From: an uncultured Ignavibacteria bacterium
GTDB lineage: Bacteria; Bacteroidota; Ignavibacteria; Tepidaquicellales; Tepidaquicellaceae
NCBI GenBank assembly: GCA_937924675.1
Contig: CALEVL010000234.1
Coordinates: 1 to 23,189 of the forward strand
DNA: 23,189 bases
Direction of reading: 5' to 3'
Shown: in pieces, positions 14,468 through 22,480 of the stretch
How the letters are laid out: each line of letters starts with the position of its first letter
How positions within the stretch are numbered: position 1 is the first letter of the stretch
Position numbers and translations under genes: made by a program
Notes under the pieces: generated by a model
The model's database searches: none
What the model was told of the DNA's origin: nothing
What the model saw: only the letters and a program-made list of their open reading frames with translations

Positions 14468-17239
14468 ATGAAGAACTTTATTATTCTTAAATCCCCAAAA
14501 CTCTTACTCACACTTGCTCTTGCGCTTCAATGCTCATTCGCATTCTCTCAGATAACCAATTGGAGCTCCAAAGGTCCGGGCGGCGGAGGTGCATTGTTTT
14601 CACCTTCATTCAGTCCACATGATCCCGACGAGCTTTACATTGCCTGCGACATGAGCGAGCTGTTTCATTCTTCTGATTTTGGTCTTTCATGGAGAACAAT
14701 TGACTTCGATCAAATGACCGGAAACAACGGAGCTAATGTCAGGTTTACAAACAATCCCCAGATTTTGTATTGCATAAACTTTGAGAACGATCTGATGACT
14801 CCTCACAAGAGCACAGACGCCGGCAATTCATGGAACTCTCTGAGTTCTGATCCTACTGACGGAGGTGCATACAGTCTAAATGCAGATCCCGGCAGTACTG
14901 TCCGCTTGCTGACTTCCGACTACACAACTCTCTTCTTTTCATCAAACGGCGGAAGCTCTTTTGCGCAGAAGTACAGCAATGCTAACGGATGTTACGTGGC
15001 AGGTACATACTTCGACAGTAACAATATCTTTGTGTGTCTGGATAACGGAGTTCTTGTTTCAACAAACAGCGGCTCAACTTTCTCTATGTCATCACTGACA
15101 GGAATTCCATCTACAGAGTCCATAGTATCTTTTGCTGCTGCAAATCAGGATAATGTAATCCGTTTCTTCTGTGTGACTCTGGCAAGCGGTGATGTCTATC
15201 CCGGCGTCACAGGTGCAGATCATTACGGATACCGAAATGTTTACTCGCTTGATTGGGGGCAGTCAATCTGGACACAGAGAATATCTGGAATCAACTCTTC
15301 TCACAATCCTTTTTTTGTGTCAATGTCGTTTGAAAATGTAAACATTGCATATCTTGCCGGAGGAAGCGATGCCGGCACTCCTGTAGTTTACAGAACATCA
15401 AACGGAGGCGCAAGTTGGACAAGCGTTCTGCTGACAACAAATAATCAGAACATATTTACCGGATGGAGCGGCCATGGCGGAGACCGGGGCTGGAGCTACG
15501 GAGAATATGCTCTCGGCTTTCAGTGTTCTCCCGTTGATCCGACCAGACTTATCATTACTGATCTCGGTTTTCCTCATATCTCAACCAACGGCGGAAATAC
15601 TTGGCAACAGGCTTATGTCAATCCTGCCGATCAGAACACAATGAATCTCCCAACTCCCCAGGGAAAATACTACAGCGGCAATGGACTTGAAAACACCAGC
15701 TGCTGGTTCCTCACGTGGACAGATTCAAACAACATCTTCGGTTCATACTCTGACATCAGAGGCGTACGCTCAACTGATGCGGGTGAGAAATGGTCATTCA
15801 ATTACTCCGGCCATTCTTACAACACTATGTACTATGCAGTGAAACATTCAGTTACCGGAGTACTTTACGGAGCAACATCATCCGTTCATGATATGTATCA
15901 AAGCACATATTTGGCAGACTCGAGAATCAACAGCGGTACGGGTGCAGTACTTTATTCCACTAATAAGGGTGCAAGCTGGCTCATGCTGCATGATTTTGTG
16001 CATCCGGTAATCTGGCTTGCAACCGATCCCAACAATCAGAACAGGATGTATGCAAGTGTCATTCACAGTACGCTTGGCGGAATATTTGTTTCGTCAAATA
16101 TTCAAAACGGCGGTTCATCAACATGGACAAAGTTATCCAATCCGCCAAGGACTGAAGGTCATCCGTTCAACATCAGAGTTCTGAACGACGGAACATTACT
16201 TTGCTCATATTCAGGAAGAAGGAATTCGTCAGGTACATTCACGCCAAGTTCCGGAGTTTTTATGAGCACCAATAACGGTGTAAGCTGGATTGACAGATCG
16301 CATACTGGAATGTATTATTGGACAAAAGATGTAGTAGTCGATCCGCATGATGCGACACAAAACACATGGTACGGATGTGTGTTCAGCGGATGGGGCGGAC
16401 CGCCTAACGGATTGGGCGGACTGTATAAAACAACTAACAGAGGAATTAACTGGACAAAAATAAATAATCTCGATCGGGTCGGCTCGTGCACAATAAGTCC
16501 GGTAAATCAGAATGAGATGTATTTGTCAACTGAGGTCAACGGTTTATGGTTCAGCAACAACATAAACTCTGCCACACCTCTGTTCACACAGGTTCAGAGC
16601 TATGACTTCCGTCAACCCGAGAGGATCTTCTTCAATCCTCATGATGAGAATGAAGTTTGGGTAACAAGTTTTGGAAACGGAATTAGGAAAGGATTTACTG
16701 TTCCTCCTCCATTAAACTTAAATGTAACTTTGGGCATAGAGGGATTTTGGAATGGTGCGATTCAGGTTCAGGATACAATGAAAATCTATCTGCAAAACAA
16801 TGTGTCTCCTTACGAAACAATTGATTCAGTAAATGTACTTCTGAACAATCAGGGCAATGCATATGCTCAATTTAGCAATGCAGTCAATGGCAATTATTTC
16901 ATAAGGTTTGAACACAGGAATGCACTTGAGACATGGAGTGCCGTTGCAGTCACTCTGTCAGCAGGACAAACAACTTCTCTCGACATGACATCTTCACAAT
17001 CACAGGCATTTGGAAACAATATGAAACTCATTGGTTCAAGGTGGACTTTCCATTCAGGAGATGTAAATCGCGACGGGATCATTGACGGAAATGATCTTGG
17101 CATTATTGATAATGATGCAGCAGGATTTATTGGTGGGTACGTTCCTGCAGATCTGGACGGCAATGAATTTGTTGATGCAACCGATCTTTGCATTGCAGAT
17201 AATAACTCATTGAATTTTGTTTCGGTTGTTGAACCATAG
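14468..17239 (+). CDS. Large secreted Asp-box beta-propeller protein (GH74/sortilin-like fold) with C-terminal dockerin-like module
   Basis: A 923-aa exported protein. The signal peptide spans about residues 1-28 (ending CSFAFSQ). Residues about 30-745 hold at least ten BNR/Asp-box type turns of the form (S/T)-(T/S)-(N/D)-x-G-x-(S/T)-(W/F), for example STDAGNSW (115-122), TSNGGASW (310-317), STNGGNTW (372-379), STDAGEKW (435-442) and TTNRGINW (655-662). The opening GGGG...SPSFSPHDPDELYIACD places D61 where GH74-type glycosidases have an Asp. That is suggestive only, since sialidase-, sortilin- and GH74-type propellers look alike at this level. Residues 748-923 form a module shared with the 7478-8944 protein. 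It includes an HRNxxETWS motif and ends in two Ca-loop motifs (865-876 and 895-906). It is likely exposed on or released from the cell surface; substrate unknown. Confidence 0.9.
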   Translation: MKNFIILKSPKLLLTLALALQCSFAFSQITNWSSKGPGGGGALFSPSFSPHDPDELYIACDMSELFHSSDFGLSWRTIDFDQMTGNNGANVRFTNNPQILYCINFENDLMTPHKSTDAGNSWNSLSSDPTDGGAYSLNADPGSTVRLLTSDYTTLFFSSNGGSSFAQKYSNANGCYVAGTYFDSNNIFVCLDNGVLVSTNSGSTFSMSSLTGIPSTESIVSFAAANQDNVIRFFCVTLASGDVYPGVTGADHYGYRNVYSLDWGQSIWTQRISGINSSHNPFFVSMSFENVNIAYLAGGSDAGTPVVYRTSNGGASWTSVLLTTNNQNIFTGWSGHGGDRGWSYGEYALGFQCSPVDPTRLIITDLGFPHISTNGGNTWQQAYVNPADQNTMNLPTPQGKYYSGNGLENTSCWFLTWTDSNNIFGSYSDIRGVRSTDAGEKWSFNYSGHSYNTMYYAVKHSVTGVLYGATSSVHDMYQSTYLADSRINSGTGAVLYSTNKGASWLMLHDFVHPVIWLATDPNNQNRMYASVIHSTLGGIFVSSNIQNGGSSTWTKLSNPPRTEGHPFNIRVLNDGTLLCSYSGRRNSSGTFTPSSGVFMSTNNGVSWIDRSHTGMYYWTKDVVVDPHDATQNTWYGCVFSGWGGPPNGLGGLYKTTNRGINWTKINNLDRVGSCTISPVNQNEMYLSTEVNGLWFSNNINSATPLFTQVQSYDFRQPERIFFNPHDENEVWVTSFGNGIRKGFTVPPPLNLNVTLGIEGFWNGAIQVQDTMKIYLQNNVSPYETIDSVNVLLNNQGNAYAQFSNAVNGNYFIRFEHRNALETWSAVAVTLSAGQTTSLDMTSSQSQAFGNNMKLIGSRWTFHSGDVNRDGIIDGNDLGIIDNDAAGFIGGYVPADLDGNEFVDATDLCIADNNSLNFVSVVEP

Positions 17240-17321
17240 AAATATTTTCTGTCAAACAGTCACGTTCAATCTCTATTCAATTTTTAAATTGTCCGGGATA
17301 AAACTTAAATAAACATTTCAT

Positions 17322-18104
17322 TTGAAAGGAAAGACAGCACTTATAACAGGAGCTTCGGGAGGAATCGGATTTGATCTTGCGGAACTGCACGCATCAAGAG
17401 GCGGAGACCTTGTACTGATTGCGCGAAGCATGGACAAACTTGGAAAGATCAAAACAGAATTTGAGAGTAAATACAAAGTATCGGTGTACATCATTGGGAA
17501 GGACCTGTCGGTAATGAACTCATCAAGGGAAATTTATGATGAGCTGAAACAAATGAACATTACTGTTGATTATCTAATCAACAATGCCGGCTTTGGTGTT
17601 TATGGAGTGTTTGAAGAGACCGACTGGGAGAAGGAACTTCAAATGATAAATCTCAACATAACTGCCCTGACGTATCTGACAAAATTGTTCCTTCCCGATA
17701 TGATAGTCAAAGGTGGAGGAAAGATCATGAACGTTGCATCTACAGCAGCATTTCAGCCGGGACCGAAAATGGCCATTTACTATGCAAGCAAAGCTTATGT
17801 ACTTAGTTTTTCTGAAGCAATAGGAAATGAGTTGAAGGACAGATCAGTTACAGTTACGACTCTGTGTCCGGGTGCAACCCGCACGGGTTTTCAGGAAGCA
17901 GCAGACATGCAGGAAAGCCGGCTTGTAAAAGGAAGAAAATTACCGACTTCAAAAGAAGTGGCTGAATACGGATATAATGCAATGATGAAAGGAAAGGCAG
18001 TAGCTATTCCGGGATTCATGAATAAGATGCTTGCATTCGGAGTCAGATTTTTTCCCAGATCAATGGTAGTGAAGATTGCAAGGTTTGCGCAGGATCAGAG
18101 ATAA
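17322..18104 (+). CDS. Short-chain dehydrogenase/reductase (classical SDR, DltE/YqjQ-like)
   Basis: A 260-aa cytosolic oxidoreductase. TGASGGIG (9-16), NNAG (87-90), S140 in NVASTAAF, and the pair Y153/K157 in YYASK form a complete classical SDR set. R35 after beta-2 (LIARS) suggests NADP preference. The start is TTG at 17322; an in-frame stop (TAA at 17310) lies just upstream and the Rossmann motif begins at residue 5, so no ATG is available. C-terminal residues about 200-260 include a hydrophobic/basic stretch (GFMNKMLAFGVRFFPRSMVVKIARF), common in this subgroup and possibly membrane-associating. It follows the propeller gene by 82 nt and ends opposite the recA operon. The substrate is unknown. 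Confidence 0.92.
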   Translation: MKGKTALITGASGGIGFDLAELHASRGGDLVLIARSMDKLGKIKTEFESKYKVSVYIIGKDLSVMNSSREIYDELKQMNITVDYLINNAGFGVYGVFEETDWEKELQMINLNITALTYLTKLFLPDMIVKGGGKIMNVASTAAFQPGPKMAIYYASKAYVLSFSEAIGNELKDRSVTVTTLCPGATRTGFQEAADMQESRLVKGRKLPTSKEVAEYGYNAMMKGKAVAIPGFMNKMLAFGVRFFPRSMVVKIARFAQDQR

Positions 18105-18139
18105 ATTGCAGTGGCCGATTTGCCGGGGAAATGAAAAAG

Positions 18140-19354
18140 TTATTTGTTGTTTAGCTCAATCTTAAAACTTGTGCCTTTCCCCAGAGTTGATTTGACTGAT
18201 ATTTCGCCACCGTGTTCAGCAATGACCCTTCGTGTGATGGAGAGTCCGAGACCGGTACCTTTTCCGTATTCCTTTGTCGAGAAGAATGGTTTAAAGATCT
18301 TATCGAGATTTTCCTTTGAAATGCCCTGACCGTTATCAGATATAGTAATGATCACTTTGTCCCCGGATAATTTTGTAGCAAGTGTAACTTCACCTTTTGC
18401 CGGAATAGCCTGAATTGCATTTGTTACGATGTTTGCAATCGCTTCTTCAATCTGCGCCTGATCAAATTCAATCGGCTTCAGTCCGCTATCAAAGTTCTTC
18501 TTTATTTTAATTTCTTTCTTTCCGGAAATATGTTTAACATCCTCAGCAATCTTGGAAAGAACTTCATTGATGTCATTGAGTTTCTTGCTTGACTTCATTG
18601 GTCTGGAGAAATTCAAAAGATGTCTTATGGACTTTGTGATTCTGGTTGTTTCATTCAATATCGCAGACAGTTCTTCGAATTCTTCATCCCCCAGATTCTT
18701 GTTAATCATGAGATAGTCAGCATTACCGGAAATAATATTAAGAGGATTTGAAAGACTGTGAGCAACGCTTGATACAACTTCACCTATCAGAGCAAGGTTC
18801 TCCCGCTCGCGAAGATCCTGCTGAAGTTTCTTCACAAGAGTAATATCCCTGATGATTCCGACTGAACCGATCATCTGATTCTGCTCGTCATGGATTGCAA
18901 ATCTTGAAATGCTGACATTCTTAAGTTCACCTGATTTGGAAATCCTTTCAGACTCATGATTAGCAATAAATCCCTTCTCGTTGACTTCATTAATCAAGAA
19001 TTCCTTTTCGCCTTTTTCAATCAAATACTGCGGAATCAGAAACGCAAAGTCTTTTCCCATTGCTTCATCTCTTGAATAACCGAAGAGATTTTCGGCGCCT
19101 TTATTCCACAGAAATATTTTGAAGTCATTGTCAAAACCGATTATCGCATCAATTGAATTAAGAATTATATCAGAGAAGAATTTCTCATGAGCCGACTTGC
19201 CTTCCTTCATCAGGCGTATCATCTGCATCACAATCATCTTGACCGAACCCTCAACTTTTTCTATTGCATTATCCGGAAGATCAAATTCTTCTTTAAGCAT
19301 CGAGCCGAGTGACTCGAGATGTTTTTCAAATTCAGATGTAACCCTGTTTTCCAA
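18140..19354 (-). CDS. Soluble PAS-domain histidine kinase in the recA-recX operon
   Basis: A 404-aa kinase without TM segments, hence cytosolic. Residues 1-58 are helical. A PAS domain lies at about 60-172 (NSIDAIIGFDNDFKIFLWN, and a PAC-like end GSVGIIRDITLVKK). The phosphoacceptor region is SVAHSLSNPLNI with H199. The N-box is NIVTNAIQAIP (308-318), G1 is DNGQGI (340-345), the F-box is FKPFFSTK, and G2 is GTGLGL (366-371). The ATP-binding part is intact. The residue after His is Ser (S200), where most HisKA domains have Glu or Asp. The start is TTG at 19354, with an in-frame TAA directly upstream; ATG at codon 18 is an alternative. It begins 38 nt after the recX stop, so it is likely transcribed from the recA promoter. 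No partner regulator lies next to it. Confidence 0.92.
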   Translation of the reverse strand: MENRVTSEFEKHLESLGSMLKEEFDLPDNAIEKVEGSVKMIVMQMIRLMKEGKSAHEKFFSDIILNSIDAIIGFDNDFKIFLWNKGAENLFGYSRDEAMGKDFAFLIPQYLIEKGEKEFLINEVNEKGFIANHESERISKSGELKNVSISRFAIHDEQNQMIGSVGIIRDITLVKKLQQDLRERENLALIGEVVSSVAHSLSNPLNIISGNADYLMINKNLGDEEFEELSAILNETTRITKSIRHLLNFSRPMKSSKKLNDINEVLSKIAEDVKHISGKKEIKIKKNFDSGLKPIEFDQAQIEEAIANIVTNAIQAIPAKGEVTLATKLSGDKVIITISDNGQGISKENLDKIFKPFFSTKEYGKGTGLGLSITRRVIAEHGGEISVKSTLGKGTSFKIELNNK

Positions 19355-19392
19355 TTATGCGCCTGTGTTGGATTTTAATTTATTGTTGAAGA

Positions 19393-20025
19393 TCAATTTG
19401 TGTCTTCAAGAAATCTTCTTGTAACTTCAAATGCCGTATCGTTGCCGAATCCTCTGGATAATAAATGACGGTAACATTTCCCGCGCATTGCTGCAATATC
19501 TAAATCCTTCAACTTATTTGAATACTTCTTCAATGTCTTCAGAGCAAGTTCGGTTTCGCTCTCTTCCGGAAAAGCTTCAATAAGAGCAATTTCTGCAGTC
19601 TCTTTCGAGATGCCTTTCTGCATCAACTTTCTCCGAAGAAGCTCCCTACCAATTGGCTTCGACCGGATTTTTTCAGCGGCATAGCTGAGAGCGTAAGCAT
19701 TATCGTCTAAGTACTTCTGTTCAGTCAGGAGAGTAATTGCTCCTTCGATTGCTTCAGCAGAGTGCTTTTTGGCTCTTAATTTCTTTATTACTTCCGAGAT
19801 ACTTCGTGGCTTGTATGCAATGTAAGAGTAAGCATCTTTTCTTGCCGTAGAAAAATCTTCGTATGTTTCTATTTCCTTCAATTTTTCATCTTCAATCTCG
19901 TCACCGGCACGTAGTCCGAACTTTGTAAGAGTATCTTCTGATATCCCGGCTACAAAACCACGTTCGGAAAATATACTGCAACGATTTTTATCTTTCTTCT
20001 GACGTTCGATCTTCAGGATCTTCAT
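19393..20025 (-). CDS. recX: RecX, RecA regulator
   Basis: A 210-aa RecX protein, which binds RecA filaments and limits or modulates their extension and activity. The helical RecX repeats are visible: a first repeat with SYIAYKPRSISEVIKKL, then KYLDDNAYALSYAAEKI with RELLRRKLMQKGISKE, and a third ending in RGKCYRHLLSRGFGNDTAFEV. Length is at the longer end of the usual 150-270. I chose ATG at 20025 because an alternative at 20049 lies inside the recA-recX hairpin. It follows recA by 64 bp on the same strand, the classical arrangement, and precedes a histidine kinase gene. Confidence 0.95.
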   Translation of the reverse strand: MKILKIERQKKDKNRCSIFSERGFVAGISEDTLTKFGLRAGDEIEDEKLKEIETYEDFSTARKDAYSYIAYKPRSISEVIKKLRAKKHSAEAIEGAITLLTEQKYLDDNAYALSYAAEKIRSKPIGRELLRRKLMQKGISKETAEIALIEAFPEESETELALKTLKKYSNKLKDLDIAAMRGKCYRHLLSRGFGNDTAFEVTRRFLEDTN

Positions 20026-20030
20026 ATCAC

Positions 20031-20064
20031 AAAAGAAGCCGGCAAGCACTATGCTTCCGGCTTC
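20031..20064 (-). terminator. Hairpin between recA and recX, probable attenuator
   Basis: GAAGCCGG (20035-20042) pairs with CCGGCTTC (20057-20064). The stem continues with AAGCA (20044-20048) pairing TGCTT (20052-20056), with one bulged C at 20043 and a 3-nt loop. Read on the minus strand, the stem is followed by TTTT and then the recX start. A weak terminator at this point would set recX and the downstream kinase well below recA, as is known for E. coli recA-recX. Confidence 0.75.
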
Positions 20065-20089
20065 ATATTATTCTTGAGTTAGATGTAAC

Positions 20090-21151
20090 TTATTTTTTCT
20101 TTGCGGAAGCTTCTGCATTGGCAACGCCGTTTCCTGCGGTTCCATTTTCCGATGCTACGTCAATTCCAACGGCAGCTCTCACTTCTTTACCAAGTTTTTC
20201 AAGAATTGCCGGATCATCAAGAAGGAATCTCTTCACGCCATCTCTGCCTTGCATTCTGTTCTCGCCGTAAGAGAACCACGCGCCGGATTTCTTAATGATC
20301 TCTTTTTCAACTGCAAGATCAACAAGATCGCCAATCTTTGAGATGCCTTCGTTATACATAATATCGAATTCCACTTCCCTGAACGGAGGAGCAACCTTAT
20401 TCTTGACGATCTTTACTTTCGTCCTGTTGCCGACTGTCTCGGTTCCGTCCTTAATCGCTGCAATCCTTCTTATATCCATTCTAATTGAAGCATAGAACTT
20501 GAGCGCCTTTCCGCCGGTGGTTGTTTCCGGACTACCGAACATTACACCAATCTTTTCACGAAGCTGATTAGTGAATATCAGTACAACGTTGGATTTTGAA
20601 ACTGCTGCAGTAAGTTTTCTGAGCGCCTGTGACATAAGTCTTGCCTGCATTCCCATTACCGAATCTCCCATCTCGCCTTCAATTTCAGCTCTCGGCGTTA
20701 ATGCCGCAACCGAATCGACAACGATCACGTCAAGCGAATTGCTTCTCACAAGCGTTTCGCAAATTTCCAGCGCCTGCTCGCCGTATTCAGGTTGTGATAT
20801 AAGGAGATTGTTAACATCTACGCCTAATTTCTGTGCATATCCTGTATCTAGTGCATGTTCTGTGTCAATAAATGCTGCAAGTCCGCCGGTTTTTTGTGCT
20901 TCTGCAATAATATGCAAACAAATTGTCGTCTTTCCGGATGATTCCGGTCCGTAGATCTCCATTATTCTTCCTCGTGGTACGCCGCCAATTCCGAGTGCCG
21001 CATCAAGTGATATTGAGCCGGTGGAAATTGCCGCGATTTTCTGGATGGGTTTGTCGCCAAGCTTCATAATAGCTCCTTTGCCATGCTCTTTCTGAATCTG
21101 CTCAAGAGCGATGTCAAGCGATTTCATCTTTAGGTCTCTGTCTTCTGCCAT
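20090..21151 (-). CDS. recA: Recombinase RecA
   Basis: A 353-aa RecA, the ATP-dependent strand-exchange protein of homologous recombination and SOS induction. Walker A is GPESSGKT at 68-75. The conserved EHALD segment, Walker B (VIVVDSVAAL), the L1 region (EGEMGD, MGMQARLMSQALRKL) and the L2 loop (GSPETTTGGKALKFYAS) are present. Length is normal. Compared with E. coli RecA, FIDA-EHALD is FIDT-EHALD, SQPDTGEQ is SQPEYGEQ, and the residue before NQ is Thr instead of Ile; these are within-family variations. It is the first gene of the recA-recX-kinase group. The leader is AT-rich without a Shine-Dalgarno. I found no canonical LexA box upstream. Confidence 0.98.
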   Translation of the reverse strand: MAEDRDLKMKSLDIALEQIQKEHGKGAIMKLGDKPIQKIAAISTGSISLDAALGIGGVPRGRIMEIYGPESSGKTTICLHIIAEAQKTGGLAAFIDTEHALDTGYAQKLGVDVNNLLISQPEYGEQALEICETLVRSNSLDVIVVDSVAALTPRAEIEGEMGDSVMGMQARLMSQALRKLTAAVSKSNVVLIFTNQLREKIGVMFGSPETTTGGKALKFYASIRMDIRRIAAIKDGTETVGNRTKVKIVKNKVAPPFREVEFDIMYNEGISKIGDLVDLAVEKEIIKKSGAWFSYGENRMQGRDGVKRFLLDDPAILEKLGKEVRAAVGIDVASENGTAGNGVANAEASAKKK

Positions 21152-21329
21152 TGTTGATTGTTTAAGGTTTTCAAAACTACGGCGTCAATATATTTATTTG
21201 TGATCAAACAATATATAGACTTTGATGAAGCCATTGATAGATTCATGCACAACTGTCCAAAACGATTTAATTTTTTGGTGTGAAGGATCTAATAAATTGC
21301 GCTGCCTAAAGTTGTTCCACTTTCTTTTG
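21152..21329. other. recA leader and upstream non-coding sequence
   Basis: AT-rich, no open frame of note. It must contain the recA promoter on the minus strand. The nearest palindrome is GTTTT-C-AAAAC (21167-21177), just upstream of the recA start, which could be an operator but does not match a known LexA box. TTGACG followed 18 bases later by TAAACA (minus strand) is a weak promoter candidate. Confidence 0.4.
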
Positions 21330-21397
21330 AACCCTTCGACAAGCTCAGGGTAAACTCAAAGAAAGCTTGGCAAAGAAACCCTTCGATAGGCTCAGGG
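21330..21397. repeat. Two direct copies of the AACCCTTCGA..CTCAGGG repeat
   Basis: Two 21-bp copies, at 21330-21350 and 21377-21397, differ at two positions (GACAAG versus GATAGG). Each has CCCT/AGGG ends in inverted orientation. Copy 1 is also flanked by an outer inverted repeat (CTTTCTTTTGA before it and TCAAAGAAAG after it). Sequences of this CCCTTCGACAAGCTCAGGG type are, from general knowledge, common dispersed intergenic repeats in environmental bacterial genomes. Confidence 0.75.
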
Positions 21398-21407
21398 CGG
21401 CGAGTCG

Positions 21408-21647
21408 CCCGCCCGCCTGCGCAAAGTGCTGAAGTTCAGTATTCTCCGGGCAGGCTACATCATTGCCTAAAATTGCTCGCTTTGGCTACGTGAATTTCAA
21501 CTCCTCACACGACAGAAGAGCGCTGTCGTGTTCGTCAGACAGGAAATTCACGCTTACACCAAAGCTCACAATTTCTTAACGGCATTAGGATGAGGCCTGT
21601 CCGCCGTCATTCGCTTCAAGTGAGTAGTAATTCGACAGGCGGGCGGG
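21408..21647. repeat. 240-bp imperfect palindrome with perfect 12-bp terminal inverted repeats (MITE- or ERIC-like)
   Basis: CCCGCCCGCCTG at 21408-21419 is the exact reverse complement of 21636-21647. Between these ends, complementary blocks occur in mirror order: AAATTG 21470-21475 with 21569-21574, GCTTTGG 21479-21485 with 21559-21565, CGTGAATTTC 21489-21498 with 21543-21552, and CACGACAG 21508-21515 with 21523-21530 around a 7-nt centre. Partially matching segments (GGGCAGGC..CATTGCC and GGCATTAGGATGAGGCCTGTCC) fill in the outer arm. There is no coding frame. As RNA or single-stranded DNA it would fold into a long hairpin. No clear target-site duplication is visible. Confidence 0.85.
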
Positions 21648-21874
21648 TTGTTCCTGCGACATTTGAAAAAGTACTTATTCTTGAAATGTTATCATTACAT
21701 TTTCTAATTTAGAAAACGTTTTGGACACCAATGAGATTCATGAAAATTACCGGATAAGTCTTAGTAACGGACTTTAAAGTATCTTTCAGTTAGCCGTTTT
21801 CCATCAGAAATTCCTAAATTGTAACACAATACTAAATGCCTTATTTTGAACAATCTTTTTAACAAAAATTCATC
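21648..21874. other. Upstream non-coding region of gpmA
   Basis: AT-rich, no gene. TTG at 21819-21821 and TATTTTG at 21842-21848 resemble, loosely, the spaced promoter elements of the Bacteroidetes type, and would place transcription start about 20-25 bases ahead of the gpmA ATG. Nothing else is distinguishable. Confidence 0.3.
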
Positions 21875-22480
21875 ATGCCAAAGTTAGTCATAGTAAGACA
21901 CGGTCAGTCACAATGGAATCTCGAAAACAGGTTTACGGGATGGATAGATGTTGACCTTTCACCTGCCGGAATCGAAGAAGCCAACAAGGCAGGAGATAAG
22001 CTCAAAGGATATGAATTTGACATTGCTTTCACATCCAATCTGATCCGGGCTCAAAGAACTCTGGATATTATTCAGGATTCTATAGGCGGAAAGGATATTC
22101 CTGTTTTTAAAGACAAAGCCCTGAACGAGAGAATGTACGGTGATCTGCAGGGAATGAACAAAGATGAGTGCCGGGAAAAATTTGGTGCAGATCAGGTGAA
22201 AATATGGAGAAGAAGTTATGATATACCTCCGCCAAACGGGGAGAGTCTCAAAGATACTTCAGACAGGGTATTGCCTTATTATCACGAAAGGATTGAGCCG
22301 GAACTCAAAGCCGGAAAGAATGTACTTATCTCCGCACACGGTAACAGTCTGCGGGCTTTGATCATGCATCTTGAAAAGCTTTCAAAAGAAGAAATCCTTG
22401 AGACAGAAATTCCAACCGGCTCACCGAAGGAATACATACTTGATGAAGATCTTAATGTTTTAGAAGCCAAGTATATCTGA
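21875..22480 (+). CDS. gpmA: 2,3-bisphosphoglycerate-dependent phosphoglycerate mutase (short form)
   Basis: A 201-aa glycolytic enzyme interconverting 3- and 2-phosphoglycerate through a phosphohistidine. RHGQSQWN at 8-15 holds catalytic H9. FTGWIDVDLSPAG (20-32), the TSNLIRAQRT segment, the acid E85 in ALNERMYGDLQG, PPPNGESL (118-125) and the second His H155 in SAHGNSLRAL are all present. These features separate it from general histidine phosphatases. At 201 residues it is shorter than the 228-250-residue classic form, missing part of the central and C-terminal extension; short dPGM forms are known in many bacteria. It is divergent from recA across the 723-bp non-coding region, and immediately followed by a HAD phosphatase gene. 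Confidence 0.93.
   Translation: MPKLVIVRHGQSQWNLENRFTGWIDVDLSPAGIEEANKAGDKLKGYEFDIAFTSNLIRAQRTLDIIQDSIGGKDIPVFKDKALNERMYGDLQGMNKDECREKFGADQVKIWRRSYDIPPPNGESLKDTSDRVLPYYHERIEPELKAGKNVLISAHGNSLRALIMHLEKLSKEEILETEIPTGSPKEYILDEDLNVLEAKYI

Noticed and set aside
14468..17239. Assignment of the 923-aa propeller as a GH74 xyloglucanase
   Set aside because: Only the N-terminal GGGG/SPHDPDELY...D61 region is reminiscent. A second catalytic Asp cannot be placed with confidence, and sortilin/sialidase-type propellers share these turns.
20571..20954. Open frame of 127 codons on the + strand opposite recA
   Set aside because: It is a shadow of strongly conserved recA codons; Ser/Thr-rich with no motif.
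21152..21329. SOS (LexA) box upstream of recA
   Set aside because: No canonical enterobacterial or Bacillus-type box is visible. The small GTTTTCAAAAC palindrome at 21167-21177 is too weak to call an operator.
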